Shown here: positions 1 through 8,519 of the stretch, one piece after another
How positions within the stretch are numbered: the stretch's first letter is position 1
Layout of the letters: the number at the start of each line of letters is the position of its first letter
DNA from: Zoogloea oleivorans
Lineage (GTDB): Bacteria; Pseudomonadota; Gammaproteobacteria; Burkholderiales; Rhodocyclaceae
Length of the DNA: 38,904 bases
Assembly: GCF_008107625.1 (NCBI RefSeq)
Contig: NZ_SDKK01000003.1
Coordinates: 154,889-193,792 of the forward strand
Reading direction: 5' to 3'
Notes under the pieces: model-generated
The model's input: the letters and a program-made list of their open reading frames with translations, nothing else
Told to the model about the DNA's origin: nothing
The model's database searches: none
Position numbers and translations under genes: made by a program

Positions 1-550
1 CCCGCGGGCGGCGGGCCAGCAGGCGCCCGATGGCGCCGGCGGCACAGGCCATGGCACTGAAAATGGCAGCCGTCTGGGCGATGAAGACGAGGCCGAGGAC
101 GAGCATCTGCAGGCTGACGCTGCCCCGCGCCGGGCTGGCAAACTGGGGCAGGAAGGCCAGGAAGAACAGGGCCACCTTGGGATTCAGCGCGTTGGCGACA
201 AAGCCGCGGCGCAGGTCATGCAGCCAGGGCCGGGCCGGGGTGCCGGTGGGGGGCGCAAGCGTGCCGCCGCTCTTCAGGGCCTGGATGCCAAGCCACAGCA
301 GGTAGGCCGCACCGGCCAGCTTGATGGCCATGAAGAGCCCCGCCGAGGCGCGCACCAGCGCGGCAATGCCGAGGGTGGCCCAGGCGATGTGGGTCAGGCA
401 GCCGGCCGCACAGCCGAGGCCGAAAGCCAGGCCGGCCCGACGACCGCGGGCCAGGCTGTGGCCGATGACCATCAGGTTGTCGGGCCCCGGGGCGAGGGTG
501 ATCAGGACGGAGATGCCGAGAAAGGCGAGGAGGGTGTCGAGGCTGGGCAT
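1..550 (-). CDS. LysE/RhtB-family amino acid exporter (partial, C-terminus beyond window)
   Basis: This reads as an inner-membrane exporter of the LysE/RhtB family, which pumps out amino acids or related metabolites. From the ATG at 550 the protein starts MPSLDTLLAFLGISV and carries the family's N-terminal signature LAPGPDNLMVIGHSLARG. It continues with hydrophobic helices (GLGCAAGCLTHIAWATLG, MAIKLAGAAYLLWLGIQALKS) and the conserved GFVANALNPKVALFFLAFLPQF. About 183 codons are visible and full-length relatives have roughly 205-210, so only the last helix is missing. The gene runs off the left edge in frame. The substrate cannot be read from sequence. It is divergent from nothing recognisable and lies 62 nt beyond the stop of the chemoreceptor gene on the same strand. 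Confidence 0.9.
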   Translation of the reverse strand, partial: MPSLDTLLAFLGISVLITLAPGPDNLMVIGHSLARGRRAGLAFGLGCAAGCLTHIAWATLGIAALVRASAGLFMAIKLAGAAYLLWLGIQALKSGGTLAPPTGTPARPWLHDLRRGFVANALNPKVALFFLAFLPQFASPARGSVSLQMLVLGLVFIAQTAAIFSAMACAAGAIGRLLARRPR

Positions 551-612
551 GGCGCCCGATTCTGGGCGGCCGGGGCGGGGGAGTCAATCGACGCCCGCCC
601 GGATGTGACGGG

Positions 613-1746
613 TCAGTGCAGGTGGCCGCCTTCCGTGTGACACAGCACCGATGGGTCGCGCATGGCCGTTTCCCCCATTTTCTGGAGGCCGTCGAGGACC
701 CGCATGGAGGCCCGTTCCATGGTGTCGAGGTTCTTGAGCACGCTGCTCATGTCGCCGTTGGCCCTGGCTTCGATCACGGCGGCGCCGGCCCGATGCACTT
801 CCACGTGGGGCGGCTCGATCTCCCGGTAGCCGGACAGCTGGCTGAAGCAGGCCCGGCCTTCGCCCTCGTAATACCACTTGCCGAGGCGGCAGGCGGTGTG
901 GGTGGAGACTTCCGAGGGCTTGGTGTCGAGGATGCCGAACACGGCCAGGTAGATGCGGAACTTGAAGACGATGTGGTCGATCTTGGCCACTTCGACAAAG
1001 CTCTTCATGGCGCTGCCGGCGATGACGCCTTCCATGTTGGCCGACAGGGTCATCAGGCGCTTCATGTCCTCGGTGGCGCGCTGGCCCCGTTCGCTGAACT
1101 GGCCGGCTGCCTGGGCGAGGCTTTCCATGCTGTTGCGGGCGCGGGTCGAGTCTTCGCGAATGCTGCTGACGAGGGCTGAAATATCCCGGGTGGCGGTGGA
1201 GGTGCGTTCGGCGAGCTTGCGTACTTCGTCGGCGACCACGGCGAAGCCGCGGCCGGCTTCACCCGCGCGCGCGGCTTCGATGGCGGCATTGAGGGCGAGC
1301 AGGTTGGTCTGGTCGGCCACGTCGTGAATGAGGTTGACGATGGCGCTGATTTCGTCGGCACGCTGGGCCAGCGTGTCCACTTCGCGGGCCGAGTTCGCCG
1401 ATTCGGAGGCCAGTCGCTGCAGGTTCTCGGCGATCTCGGTGGTGGCCTTGCCGCTCACATGCGAGACATGGGCGGCTTCGACGGCCATCTGTTTCTCGTC
1501 CTTGAGGAGGTTGGCCATTTCGGCCAGGCTGCCCTGGGCGCCGGTGAGCGAGTTGCCGAATTCGGCCATGTTCCGCACGACGGCAAGAAGGTCGTCACAA
1601 TGGCGTTCTTTTTCCGAGTGGCTGTTGCGCAGGCTGTCGGCTTCGCTGCGCAGGGCGGCGAGTTCGTTGTCAAGGGCGGCTTGGCGTTGGGTCGAGGCGC
1701 GCAGGTCGGCCTCGAGTTGCTCGAATTTTGCTCGGTTGATCCACAT
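613..1746 (-). CDS. Soluble methyl-accepting chemotaxis protein with C-terminal CZB zinc-binding domain
   Basis: A 377-residue cytoplasmic chemoreceptor. No membrane segment is present. The N-terminus (about 5-60) is a predicted coiled coil. The signalling hairpin spans about 85-225 and includes the near-invariant tip [20 protein letters not shown] (148-167) followed by [15 protein letters not shown], which binds CheA/CheW in known receptors. The C-terminal part (about 250-360) matches the CZB domain. Its expected zinc ligands are visible as H258 (DHIVFK), C286 ([10 protein letters not shown]), H314 and H318 (PHVEVH), with spacing close to that of DgcZ and TlpD. The family senses zinc or oxidants such as HOCl. 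The last residues (CHTEGGHLH) add a further Cys/His cluster. No pentapeptide tether for CheR is seen. No chemotaxis operon is nearby, so it is an orphan receptor. Confidence 0.93.
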   Translation of the reverse strand: MWINRAKFEQLEADLRASTQRQAALDNELAALRSEADSLRNSHSEKERHCDDLLAVVRNMAEFGNSLTGAQGSLAEMANLLKDEKQMAVEAAHVSHVSGKATTEIAENLQRLASESANSAREVDTLAQRADEISAIVNLIHDVADQTNLLALNAAIEAARAGEAGRGFAVVADEVRKLAERTSTATRDISALVSSIREDSTRARNSMESLAQAAGQFSERGQRATEDMKRLMTLSANMEGVIAGSAMKSFVEVAKIDHIVFKFRIYLAVFGILDTKPSEVSTHTACRLGKWYYEGEGRACFSQLSGYREIEPPHVEVHRAGAAVIEARANGDMSSVLKNLDTMERASMRVLDGLQKMGETAMRDPSVLCHTEGGHLH

Positions 1747-1904
1747 GGGCTGTTCTTTCTCCCGGCTCGTGCCGGCTTCTTGTTCGCGGGTTCAGGGCGG
1801 GCGACTGCTGTTGTAAGACCGGTCTCTTCCTCCTTCACGGCAGGAGGGACCTAAAACTTTATGAATACGCATAATCCTGCGTGATTTTTTTGCCGGAGCC
1901 TTCC

Positions 1905-2540
1905 ATGCACGATACCGCTTCGCGACTGCCTGCCCTGCTTGTGGGGCTGGTTGGTCTGGCCTTGCTGGCCTCTGCCATTGCACCCTACGACCGGGCTACC
2001 TGGTGGATGGAGGTGGCGCCGGTGTTGATCGTTGCGCCCGTCTTGTTCGCCACGCACCAGCGCTTTCCGCTGACGGCACTGCTGCAGGTGCTGATTGCCG
2101 CACATGCGCTGGTACTCATCGTCGGCGGCGCCTGGACCTACGCGCGCGTGCCGTTCGGCTTCTGGCTGCAGGATGTGCTGTCCCTCGAGCGCAACCCCTA
2201 CGACCGCATCGGCCATTTCATGCAGGGTTGCGTGCCGGCCATTGCGGCCCGGGAAATCCTGCTGCGCCTGCGCGTGGTGCGCGGGCGAGGCTGGTTGTTA
2301 TTCCTGGTCAGTGGCGTGTGCCTGGCGATTTCCGCCGTGTATGAACTCATCGAGTGGCGGGCGGCGGTGATGCTGGGGCAGGGCGCGGATGCCTTCCTCG
2401 GCACCCAGGGTGATCCGTGGGATACCCAGAGCGACATGGCGATGGCGCTGATCGGCGCACTGGCCGGGCAGATCCTGCTGGGTGGCTGGCATGACCGGCA
2501 GCTCGCCCGGATTGGCGGCGGGCTGCGCCGGTCGTGGTAA
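1905..2540 (+). CDS. DUF2238 (YjdF-like) integral membrane protein
   Basis: A 211-residue, largely hydrophobic protein of the DUF2238 family (E. coli YjdF), whose function is unknown. About six membrane helices are apparent. The family signature is present as YDRIGHFMQG near residue 100, then SAVYELIEWRAAV and, after it, GDPWDTQSDMAMALIG, where the acidic and histidine residues face conserved loops. An in-frame GTG lies 24 nt upstream, but the ATG at 1905 has GGAG six bases before it and gives a cleaner membrane N-terminus, so I chose it. The gene stands alone, divergent from the chemoreceptor gene and convergent with apaG. Confidence 0.85.
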   Translation: MHDTASRLPALLVGLVGLALLASAIAPYDRATWWMEVAPVLIVAPVLFATHQRFPLTALLQVLIAAHALVLIVGGAWTYARVPFGFWLQDVLSLERNPYDRIGHFMQGCVPAIAAREILLRLRVVRGRGWLLFLVSGVCLAISAVYELIEWRAAVMLGQGADAFLGTQGDPWDTQSDMAMALIGALAGQILLGGWHDRQLARIGGGLRRSW

Positions 2541-2551
2541 TTCGCGTCTGC

Positions 2552-2938
2552 TCAGTGCAGGGTGCGCGGCATGGCCAGCGTGAATTCCGGAACCATCGCG
2601 TCAAAGCGGGTGCCGTCTTCGGCCACCATCTGGTAGCTGCCTTTCATGGTGCCTACCGGCGTGGCGATGGTGCAGCCGCTGGTGTATTCGAACTGTTCGC
2701 CGGGGCGCAGTACCGGCTGCTGGCCGATCACGCCCTCGCCGCGCACTTCCTGCACGGCACCTTCGGCGTCGGTGATGACCCAGTGGCGGCTGAGCAGTTG
2801 GGCGGCGACCTTGCCGGTGTTGCGCACGGTGATGTGATAGGCGAACACGTAGCGGTCCGCGTCCACGTCGGACTGCTCATCGATGAACTGGGAAACGGCC
2901 TTGATCTCGATGCTTTCCGGTTCGGTGGGACTTGTCAT
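2552..2938 (-). CDS. apaG: ApaG protein
   Basis: A 128-residue protein matching ApaG, a small fibronectin type III-like beta-sandwich. Conserved features include the long stretch around YVFAYHITVRNTG, LLSRHWVITDAEG, VRGEGVIGQQPVLRPGE, FEYTSGC and GSYQMVAEDGTRFD. The length equals that of the family. ApaG mutants in enteric bacteria affect cobalt resistance and magnesium efflux, and related domains occur in F-box proteins, but the biochemical role is not settled. The gene is divergent from rpe across a 161-bp gap that holds an inverted repeat. In many relatives apaG also lies near rpe or rsmA, which fits this position. Confidence 0.96.
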   Translation of the reverse strand: MTSPTEPESIEIKAVSQFIDEQSDVDADRYVFAYHITVRNTGKVAAQLLSRHWVITDAEGAVQEVRGEGVIGQQPVLRPGEQFEYTSGCTIATPVGTMKGSYQMVAEDGTRFDAMVPEFTLAMPRTLH

Positions 2939-3033
2939 TGTGGTGGGCGATTCGGATGGAGAAGTCCTATTGAAGCTGAATTGCCGCGTCGCCGCAACCG
3001 CGATGGTTCTGGTGATTGGGGCTTCCGCCCCGT

Positions 3034-3090
3034 TGGCGGAGAAGGAGGCGGGCAGGTAGACTGTCCGGCTTCCCGCGTCTCCCTCCGCCA
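3034..3090 (+). promoter_or_regulatory. Long imperfect inverted repeat in the rpe leader
   Basis: The arms TGGCGGAG (3034-3041) and CTCCGCCA (3083-3090) are exact complements. An inner pair GCGGG (3048-3052) and CCCGC (3072-3076) lies between them, so roughly 19 bases can pair imperfectly around a loop of about 19. The 3' arm ends next to AGGA, the likely ribosome binding site of rpe (ATG at 3100). A role in translation or transcription control is inference only. Confidence 0.4.
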
Positions 3091-3099
3091 GGATTCCCC

Positions 3100-3789
3100 A
3101 TGACCTTCCGCATCGCCCCCAGCATTTTGTCCGCCAACTTCGCCAAGCTCGGCGAGGAAGTCGCCAACGTGATCGCCTCCGGCGCCGACTGGATCCACTT
3201 CGACGTGATGGACAACCATTACGTGCCCAACCTGACCATCGGCCCGCTGGTCTGCGAGGCGATCCGCCCGTGCACCACGGCGCCGATCGACGTGCATCTG
3301 ATGGTCAAGCCGGTCGATCGCATCGTCCCCGACTTCGCCAAGGCTGGCGCCAACATCATCACTTTCCACCCGGAAGCCTCCGAGCATATCGACCGCACCC
3401 TCGGCCTGATCCGCGACAGCGGCTGCCAGGCCGGCCTGGTGTTCAATCCGGCCACGCCGCTGATGTGGATGGATCACGTCATGGACAAGCTCGACGTGGT
3501 GTTGCTGATGAGCGTCAACCCGGGCTTCGGGGGGCAGTCCTTCATTCCCGGTACCCTCGACAAGCTGCGTGAGGCACGGGCGAAGATTGATGCCTACGAA
3601 CAGAAGAGCGGCCGCCGGATCCTGCTCGAAGTGGACGGCGGGGTGAAGGCGGACAACATCGCCGAGATCGCCCGCGCCGGTGCCGATACCTTCGTGGCCG
3701 GCTCGGCTGTCTTCGGGGCTGGCAAGGACAGCGATCCGCAGCGCTACAACTCGGTGATCGGCAAGCTGCGCGACGCGTTGGCCGCTTAA
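3100..3789 (+). CDS. rpe: Ribulose-phosphate 3-epimerase
   Basis: This cytosolic TIM-barrel enzyme interconverts ribulose 5-phosphate and xylulose 5-phosphate in the pentose phosphate (and, where present, Calvin) pathway. The 229-residue product shows the expected motifs: [15 protein letters not shown] at the N-terminus, [14 protein letters not shown] with the metal-binding His and Asp, [34 protein letters not shown] and the phosphate-binding [12 protein letters not shown]. The ATG at 3100 is preceded by AGGA and begins directly with the conserved strand, so the longer frame upstream is not coding. In many betaproteobacteria rpe is followed by gph and trpE. Here two unrelated genes separate rpe from gph. 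Confidence 0.98.
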   Translation: MTFRIAPSILSANFAKLGEEVANVIASGADWIHFDVMDNHYVPNLTIGPLVCEAIRPCTTAPIDVHLMVKPVDRIVPDFAKAGANIITFHPEASEHIDRTLGLIRDSGCQAGLVFNPATPLMWMDHVMDKLDVVLLMSVNPGFGGQSFIPGTLDKLREARAKIDAYEQKSGRRILLEVDGGVKADNIAEIARAGADTFVAGSAVFGAGKDSDPQRYNSVIGKLRDALAA

Positions 3790-3806
3790 GCCTCGCCAGG
3801 TGTTCT

Positions 3807-4748
3807 TCAGGCCGTGCTCCGCCGTCTGGCGGAGGGCGGCACGCCCAGCGTTCTGATAAAGGCCCGGCGCATTCGCTCCGGGTCACCAAAGCCGCAGGTC
3901 CGGGCCACTTCCTGCACCGATCCGCAGCCGCTCTCCAGCGCCGCGGTGGCGGCCTCGACCCGCAGGCGCTCCACCGCACGGGCCGGCGTGACGCCCATCT
4001 CTTCGCTGAAGCAGCGCGAAAAATGGCGCGCACTCATGCATGCCCATCCGGCCAGTTCGTCGACATCCAGCCGGTCCTGCAGGTGGCTGCGGACGTAATC
4101 CAGTAGCGTGTCGAAGCGACTGCCGGCCCGCTGCATTTCAGCCATTTCGGAGAACTGCGACTGGCCGCCGGGGCGCCGGTAATACACCACGAGTTGGCGG
4201 GCCACCTGGCGCGCCACCGCTTCGCCCAGATCCTCGGTGATCAGGGCCAGCGCGAGGTCAATGCCGGCGCTGATTCCGGCCGAGGTCCACACCTTGCCGT
4301 CGCGGGTGAAGATCCGGTCCTCCTCCAGCTTCACCTCCGGAAAGCGTTGGGCGAAATCCCGTGAGCGCCGCCAGTGGGTGGTTGCCCGCCGGCCCTCGAG
4401 CAGGCCGGCGCTGGCCAGCAGGTAGGCGCCGGAGCAGACACTGGCGATACGTCGCCGGGCCTCGCTGCTGTTGCCGACGAAATCGACGGTGACTGCGCAG
4501 CCGCTTGCCGCATCGACGCCGTCGCCACCGGCGACGATGAGGGTGTCGATGTCGTCTGCCGGATCGAAGGCCCGGGCGAGCAACATGGCGCCGCAGGAGC
4601 TGCTCACCGGGCCGGCCTCGCGGGCAATCACCGCCAGCCGGTAGCTGCCCGGCACAAAGGCGCTGGCGGCCTCGAAGGCACTCAGGGGGCCGGCAGCGTC
4701 AAGAATCTGGAAGCCGGGATAGACGAGGAGGGCGATGTCACGTGTCAT
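3807..4748 (-). CDS. GlxA-family transcriptional regulator (DJ-1/PfpI domain plus AraC-type HTH)
   Basis: A 313-residue regulator with two domains. Residues about 4-165 form a DJ-1/PfpI (class I glutamine amidotransferase-like) fold with the nucleophile elbow ASVCSGAYLLASAG (C105) followed by RRATTHW. Residues about 210-310 form an AraC-type DNA-binding domain with two helix-turn-helix units, including ACMSARHFSRCFSEEMGVTPAR and a second helix around EVARTCGFGDPERMRRAF. Family members activate catabolic genes for amines and amino acids, and the N-terminal domain is thought to bind a small ligand. It is divergent from the MFS transporter gene with 85 bp between them, so control of that transporter is a reasonable inference. 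Both genes interrupt the usual rpe-gph adjacency. Confidence 0.93.
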   Translation of the reverse strand: MTRDIALLVYPGFQILDAAGPLSAFEAASAFVPGSYRLAVIAREAGPVSSSCGAMLLARAFDPADDIDTLIVAGGDGVDAASGCAVTVDFVGNSSEARRRIASVCSGAYLLASAGLLEGRRATTHWRRSRDFAQRFPEVKLEEDRIFTRDGKVWTSAGISAGIDLALALITEDLGEAVARQVARQLVVYYRRPGGQSQFSEMAEMQRAGSRFDTLLDYVRSHLQDRLDVDELAGWACMSARHFSRCFSEEMGVTPARAVERLRVEAATAALESGCGSVQEVARTCGFGDPERMRRAFIRTLGVPPSARRRSTA

Positions 4749-4833
4749 GGCATGAATGGTGGCTTATGCGTCATTTACGCCATCACTGTAGCCGGCGACC
4801 ATGGGCAGGTCAAAATGCTTGTGGAGCCTGTTC

Positions 4834-6009
4834 ATGAATCGCAACGTTGTTTTGCTGGCTTTGAGCCAGGCGCTGATGATGACGGTGATCAGCCTCGTGC
4901 TGTCCTCGTCTGCCCTGGTGGGGATCAGCCTTTCCGTGTCTGCAGGTCTCGCCACCGTGCCGCTGGCCGCCCAGTACCTGGCGACGATGTTGTCGCTGCA
5001 TGTGCTCTCCAGTCTGATGGCCCGCTTCGGGCGCCGGCCGGTGTTCATTGGCGGAGCGCTGGTCGGCGCCGCCGGCTTGGCCCTGGCGGTGATCGGCATC
5101 CTGCTGGGCAGTTTCGTGGTCTTTGCGCTGGCCGGCCTCGGGGTCGGTGTGCTGGGGGCGGCGGGGCAGTTCTACCGTTTTGCTGCTGTCGATGCGGTGC
5201 CGCCGGAGCAGAAGGGACAGGCCATTTCCCTGACCCTCACCGGCGGAGTGCTGGCGGCCTTTCTCGGTCCCTTCATCGCCCGCAATACCCGTGATTGGTT
5301 GGGAACGCCCTTTCTTGGCAGCTTTCTGGTGCTGGTCGGCGTGGCGCTGCTTGCGGCCTTGCTGGCCTTCTTTCTGCGCTTGCCGTCGCCGCTGCCGGCT
5401 GCCGTGCTGCGGCAGCCCCGTCCGCTGCGGGAGATCGCCCGCCAGGGGCGCTTTCGGCTGGCACTGGCCGGCGGCGTGGTGGGCTACGCGATAATGAACC
5501 TGCTGATGACCGCCACACCGCTGGCGATGATGTGCGCGCGGCTCGATTTCGCCGCCACGGCGACGGTGATTCAGTGGCATCTGGTGGCGATGTTCGCTCC
5601 GTCCTTTCTCACCGGCAGCCTGATCCGTCGTCTCGGGGTGATGCAGGTGATGCTGCTGGGTGGTGCGCTGACCCTCGCCGCCATTGGCGTGGCACTGAGC
5701 GGCGACGAACTGCGCCACTTCGGTATCGCGCTGGCACTGGTCGGCATCGGCTGGAACTTCATGTACGTGGGGGCGACCACGCTGCTCACCGAGACCTACC
5801 GGGAGGAAGAGAAAGCGCGGGTCCAGGCCGGCAACGACGGGCTGGTGTTCCTGGGGGTGACCGTTGCGACCCTGTCGGCGGGGCCGCTGGTGGATGGACT
5901 GGGCTGGGAGTGGGTCAATGCAGCGGCGGTGCTGCCGGTTCTGCTGGTGATGGCCGGCGTGCTGATTGCTCTGCGCCGGACCCGCCCGGTGCTGGCGTCT
6001 TCGGCTTGA
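4834..6009 (+). CDS. MFS transporter
   Basis: A 391-residue inner-membrane protein with about 12 hydrophobic helices, consistent with a proton-driven major facilitator transporter. The loop between helices 2 and 3 carries LMARFGRRPVFIGG, matching the MFS motif A pattern (GRRP...). The central loop is basic (LRQPRPLREIARQGRFR), and a motif A-like LIRRLGVMQVMLLGG appears in the second half. An upstream in-frame ATG at 4801 exists, but the ATG at 4834 has GGAG seven bases before it and is preferred. The substrate is unknown. It is divergently arranged with the GlxA-type regulator, which probably controls it. Confidence 0.9.
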   Translation: MNRNVVLLALSQALMMTVISLVLSSSALVGISLSVSAGLATVPLAAQYLATMLSLHVLSSLMARFGRRPVFIGGALVGAAGLALAVIGILLGSFVVFALAGLGVGVLGAAGQFYRFAAVDAVPPEQKGQAISLTLTGGVLAAFLGPFIARNTRDWLGTPFLGSFLVLVGVALLAALLAFFLRLPSPLPAAVLRQPRPLREIARQGRFRLALAGGVVGYAIMNLLMTATPLAMMCARLDFAATATVIQWHLVAMFAPSFLTGSLIRRLGVMQVMLLGGALTLAAIGVALSGDELRHFGIALALVGIGWNFMYVGATTLLTETYREEEKARVQAGNDGLVFLGVTVATLSAGPLVDGLGWEWVNAAAVLPVLLVMAGVLIALRRTRPVLASSA

Positions 6010-6072
6010 TCTCCCGTATGCTGCGCGTCCCTGCTGCGACGCAGCAGTCCTGATCCGCAAGCGAGAGTGAAA

Positions 6073-6759
6073 ATGTCCGATTTCCACTATGTGAAGGCGG
6101 TGCTGTTCGACCTCGACGGCACCCTGCTCGATTCCATCCCCGACCTGTCGGAAGCCTGCAACCGCATGATGCTGGAGCTGGGACGCACGCCCTACGACAT
6201 CGAGGTGGTACGCACTTTTGTCGGCAAGGGCATGGTCAACCTGGTGCGCCGCTGCCTGGCCGGCAGCGGTTCGGCGACGGAGGTGGAAGTCGACGCGGCG
6301 GTGAACATCTTTCGCCGTCATTACGCGGTGGTGAATGGCCAGTGGACGACGCTCTATGCGGGTGTCGTGCCGGCCCTCGAAGCCCTGCGCCAGCGGGGTA
6401 TCGCCATGGCCTGCGTGACCAACAAGCCGGCCGCCTTCACCGCACCCCTGCTCGAACGCATGGGCATCGCCGGCTTTTTTGGCGCCACCGTCAGTGGCGA
6501 CACCCTGGCCGAGAAAAAGCCGCACCCGGCGCCGTTGCTGCACGCCTGCCGGCTGCTCGGCTTCGAGGTGGCCGATGCGCTGATGATCGGCGACTCGGCC
6601 AACGACGCCGAAGCCGCCCGCGCTGCCGGCATGCCGGTGCTGCTGGTGACTTACGGCTACAGCGAAGGCGTGCCGGTGGACAGCATCGAATGCGACGGGC
6701 TACTATCGAGCCTCGTCGATGCGCTACCGCGCTTCCACGCTTCCCCATCTCCGGTTTAA
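6073..6759 (+). CDS. gph: Phosphoglycolate phosphatase (HAD superfamily)
   Basis: A 228-residue HAD hydrolase that dephosphorylates 2-phosphoglycolate, formed by DNA 3'-end repair and, in autotrophs, by Rubisco oxygenation. Motif I is VLFDLDGTLLDS near the N-terminus. Motif II is ACVTNKPAAFT. Motif III holds the lysine in EKKPHPAPLL. Motif IV is MIGDSANDAEAARAAG. The cap sits between motifs I and II. The ATG at 6073 gives MSDFHYVKAVLFDLDGT; an in-frame GTG six bases upstream is possible but less likely. Its place just ahead of trpE is the conserved betaproteobacterial order. Confidence 0.96.
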   Translation: MSDFHYVKAVLFDLDGTLLDSIPDLSEACNRMMLELGRTPYDIEVVRTFVGKGMVNLVRRCLAGSGSATEVEVDAAVNIFRRHYAVVNGQWTTLYAGVVPALEALRQRGIAMACVTNKPAAFTAPLLERMGIAGFFGATVSGDTLAEKKPHPAPLLHACRLLGFEVADALMIGDSANDAEAARAAGMPVLLVTYGYSEGVPVDSIECDGLLSSLVDALPRFHASPSPV

Positions 6760-6767
6760 CCATCATC

Positions 6768-6863
6768 GTGACTCGCAAGCACATGATCATCGCAGAGGAG
6801 TTCCCAGCCGTCCGTATCCCCAGCATTGGCGGATCCGGCGGCCGGTCATGGCTGCTCGCCTGA
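6768..6863 (+). other. Possible short leader ORF upstream of trpE
   Basis: A 31-codon open frame (GTG at 6768, or 26 codons from the ATG at 6783) ends with Arg-Ser-Trp-Leu-Leu-Ala and stop, 74 bp before trpE. It has one tryptophan codon near its end. No clear ribosome binding site precedes either start. It could be a trp leader peptide gene or a chance frame. A single Trp codon is weak compared with known attenuators. Confidence 0.2.
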
Positions 6864-6878
6864 GCCAGCCCTGAACTG

Positions 6879-6899
6879 ATCACGAGCGAGCCTCGTGAT
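6879..6899 (+). promoter_or_regulatory. Perfect hairpin in the trpE leader
   Basis: ATCACGAG (6879-6886) and CTCGTGAT (6892-6899) are exact complements with a 5-nt loop. The repeat lies 15 nt after the stop of the short open frame at 6768-6863 and 38 nt ahead of the trpE start. No T-tract follows, so it is not a plain intrinsic terminator. It could be an operator or an RNA control element. Confidence 0.4.
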
Positions 6900-6937
6900 A
6901 CCCTCGCGAAAAAGCATCATGTCCTTCCGGAGTCTCC

Positions 6938-8410
6938 ATGACCGAAGCAGAATTCAACGCCCTGGCCGACCAGGGCTATAACCGCATTCCGGTTACGCTC
7001 GAAACCTTTGCGGATCTCGACACCCCTCTTTCCGTTTACCTGAAGCTGGCCAACGCGCCCAACACCTACCTGCTCGAATCCGTGCAGGGCGGCGAGCGTT
7101 TCGGCCGCTACTCGATCATCGGCCTGGCCGCCTCCACGCGCATCGAAGTGCATGGCCGCTCGGTGCTGCTGCTGACCAACGACCGCCTGGTCGAACGCCG
7201 CGACTATGGCGATCCGCTCAATTACGTCGCCGAGTTCATGGACCGCATCAAGGTGCCGCCGCGCGACCACCTGCCGCGCTTTGCCGGTGGCCTGGTGGGC
7301 TGCTTCGGCTACGACACGGTGCGCTACATCGAGCCGCGCCTGGCCAGGACCGAGAAGAAGGACGAACTCGGCACGCCGGACATCCTGCTGCTGCTGTCCG
7401 AAGAAATCGCCATCGTCGACAACCTGTCCGGCAAGCTCACCCTGGTGGTGTATGCCGAGCCGGAAGTCCCCAACGCCTACCCGCGTGCGGTGCGGCGCCT
7501 GAAGGAGCTGATCGGCAAGCTGCGCGAGCCGGTCAATGTGCCGACTGAGCACCGTGCCGCGCCGGCCGAGGCGGTTTCGAGCTTTGGCGAGGAAGCCTTC
7601 AAGGCTGCCGTGCAGAAGGCCAAGGACTACATCGTCGAGGGCGACATCATGCAGGTGGTGCTCAGCCAGCGCATGAGCAAGCCCTTTGGTGCCAGCCCGT
7701 TGGCCCTGTACCGGGCGATCCGCAGCCTCAATCCCTCGCCCTACATGTTCTATTTCAACTTCGAGGAATTCCAGGTGGTGGGCGCGTCCCCCGAGATCCT
7801 GGTGCGCCTCGAAGACAAGGACGTCACCGTGCGGCCCATCGCCGGCACCCGCAAGCGCGGCGCCACCCACGAGGAAGATCTGGCGCTCGAAAAGGAACTG
7901 CTGGCCGACGAGAAGGAGCGCGCCGAGCACACCCAGCTCCTCGACCTGGGCCGCAACGACTGTGGCCGCGTGGCGCAGACCGGTTCGGTGCGCGTCACCG
8001 AGCAATTTACCGTGGAGCGTTACTCCCACGTGATGCACATCGTCTCCAACGTGGAAGGCAAGCTGAAGGACGACCTCAACGCGCTGGCCGTACTGCGTGC
8101 CACCTTCCCGGCGGGCACGGTGTCCGGCGCGCCCAAGCTGCGGGCGATGGAAATCATCGACGAGCTGGAGCCCACCAAGCGCGGCATCTACGCCGGCTCG
8201 GTGGGCTACATCGGCTTCCATGGCGACATGGACCTGGCCATCGCCATCCGCACCGCTGTTGTGAAGGACGGGCAGATCCACGTGCAGGCCGGCGCCGGCA
8301 TCGTTGCCGACTCCGACCCGCAATCCGAATGGCTTGAAACCCAGAGCAAGGCCCGCGCCATGCTCCGTGCCGCCGAGATCGCCGAAGCCGGACTCGACAC
8401 CGCCCTGTGA
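6938..8410 (+). CDS. trpE: Anthranilate synthase component I
   Basis: The 490-residue large subunit of anthranilate synthase converts chorismate plus ammonia (from TrpG) to anthranilate, the committed step of tryptophan synthesis. The N-terminal part holds the feedback site region with [19 protein letters not shown], near the LLES motif that binds tryptophan in known enzymes. The C-terminal chorismate-binding domain shows [80 protein letters not shown] and [14 protein letters not shown]. The ATG at 6938 has GGAG five bases upstream. It heads a plus-strand cluster trpE-trpG-trpD-trpC, with a 109-nt gap before trpG. Confidence 0.98.
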   Translation: MTEAEFNALADQGYNRIPVTLETFADLDTPLSVYLKLANAPNTYLLESVQGGERFGRYSIIGLAASTRIEVHGRSVLLLTNDRLVERRDYGDPLNYVAEFMDRIKVPPRDHLPRFAGGLVGCFGYDTVRYIEPRLARTEKKDELGTPDILLLLSEEIAIVDNLSGKLTLVVYAEPEVPNAYPRAVRRLKELIGKLREPVNVPTEHRAAPAEAVSSFGEEAFKAAVQKAKDYIVEGDIMQVVLSQRMSKPFGASPLALYRAIRSLNPSPYMFYFNFEEFQVVGASPEILVRLEDKDVTVRPIAGTRKRGATHEEDLALEKELLADEKERAEHTQLLDLGRNDCGRVAQTGSVRVTEQFTVERYSHVMHIVSNVEGKLKDDLNALAVLRATFPAGTVSGAPKLRAMEIIDELEPTKRGIYAGSVGYIGFHGDMDLAIAIRTAVVKDGQIHVQAGAGIVADSDPQSEWLETQSKARAMLRAAEIAEAGLDTAL

Positions 8411-8519
8411 GCGCGTCTGCGCCGCAGCCGGCGCACGCCACGACAAGACCCGTTATCGCGCCCGCCGTCCCCATGCTGGTTCCGACGGCCGGCCGCACAC
8501 CCGGAAAGGATGCACAGCC

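Noticed and set aside
4810-6543. A 577-codon minus-strand open frame antisense to the MFS transporter and gph
   Set aside because: Crosses two real genes, no domain, typical high-GC artefact.
6917-8446. A 509-codon minus-strand open frame antisense to trpE
   Set aside because: Shadow of trpE; composition (His/Val/Gly/Leu) without motifs.
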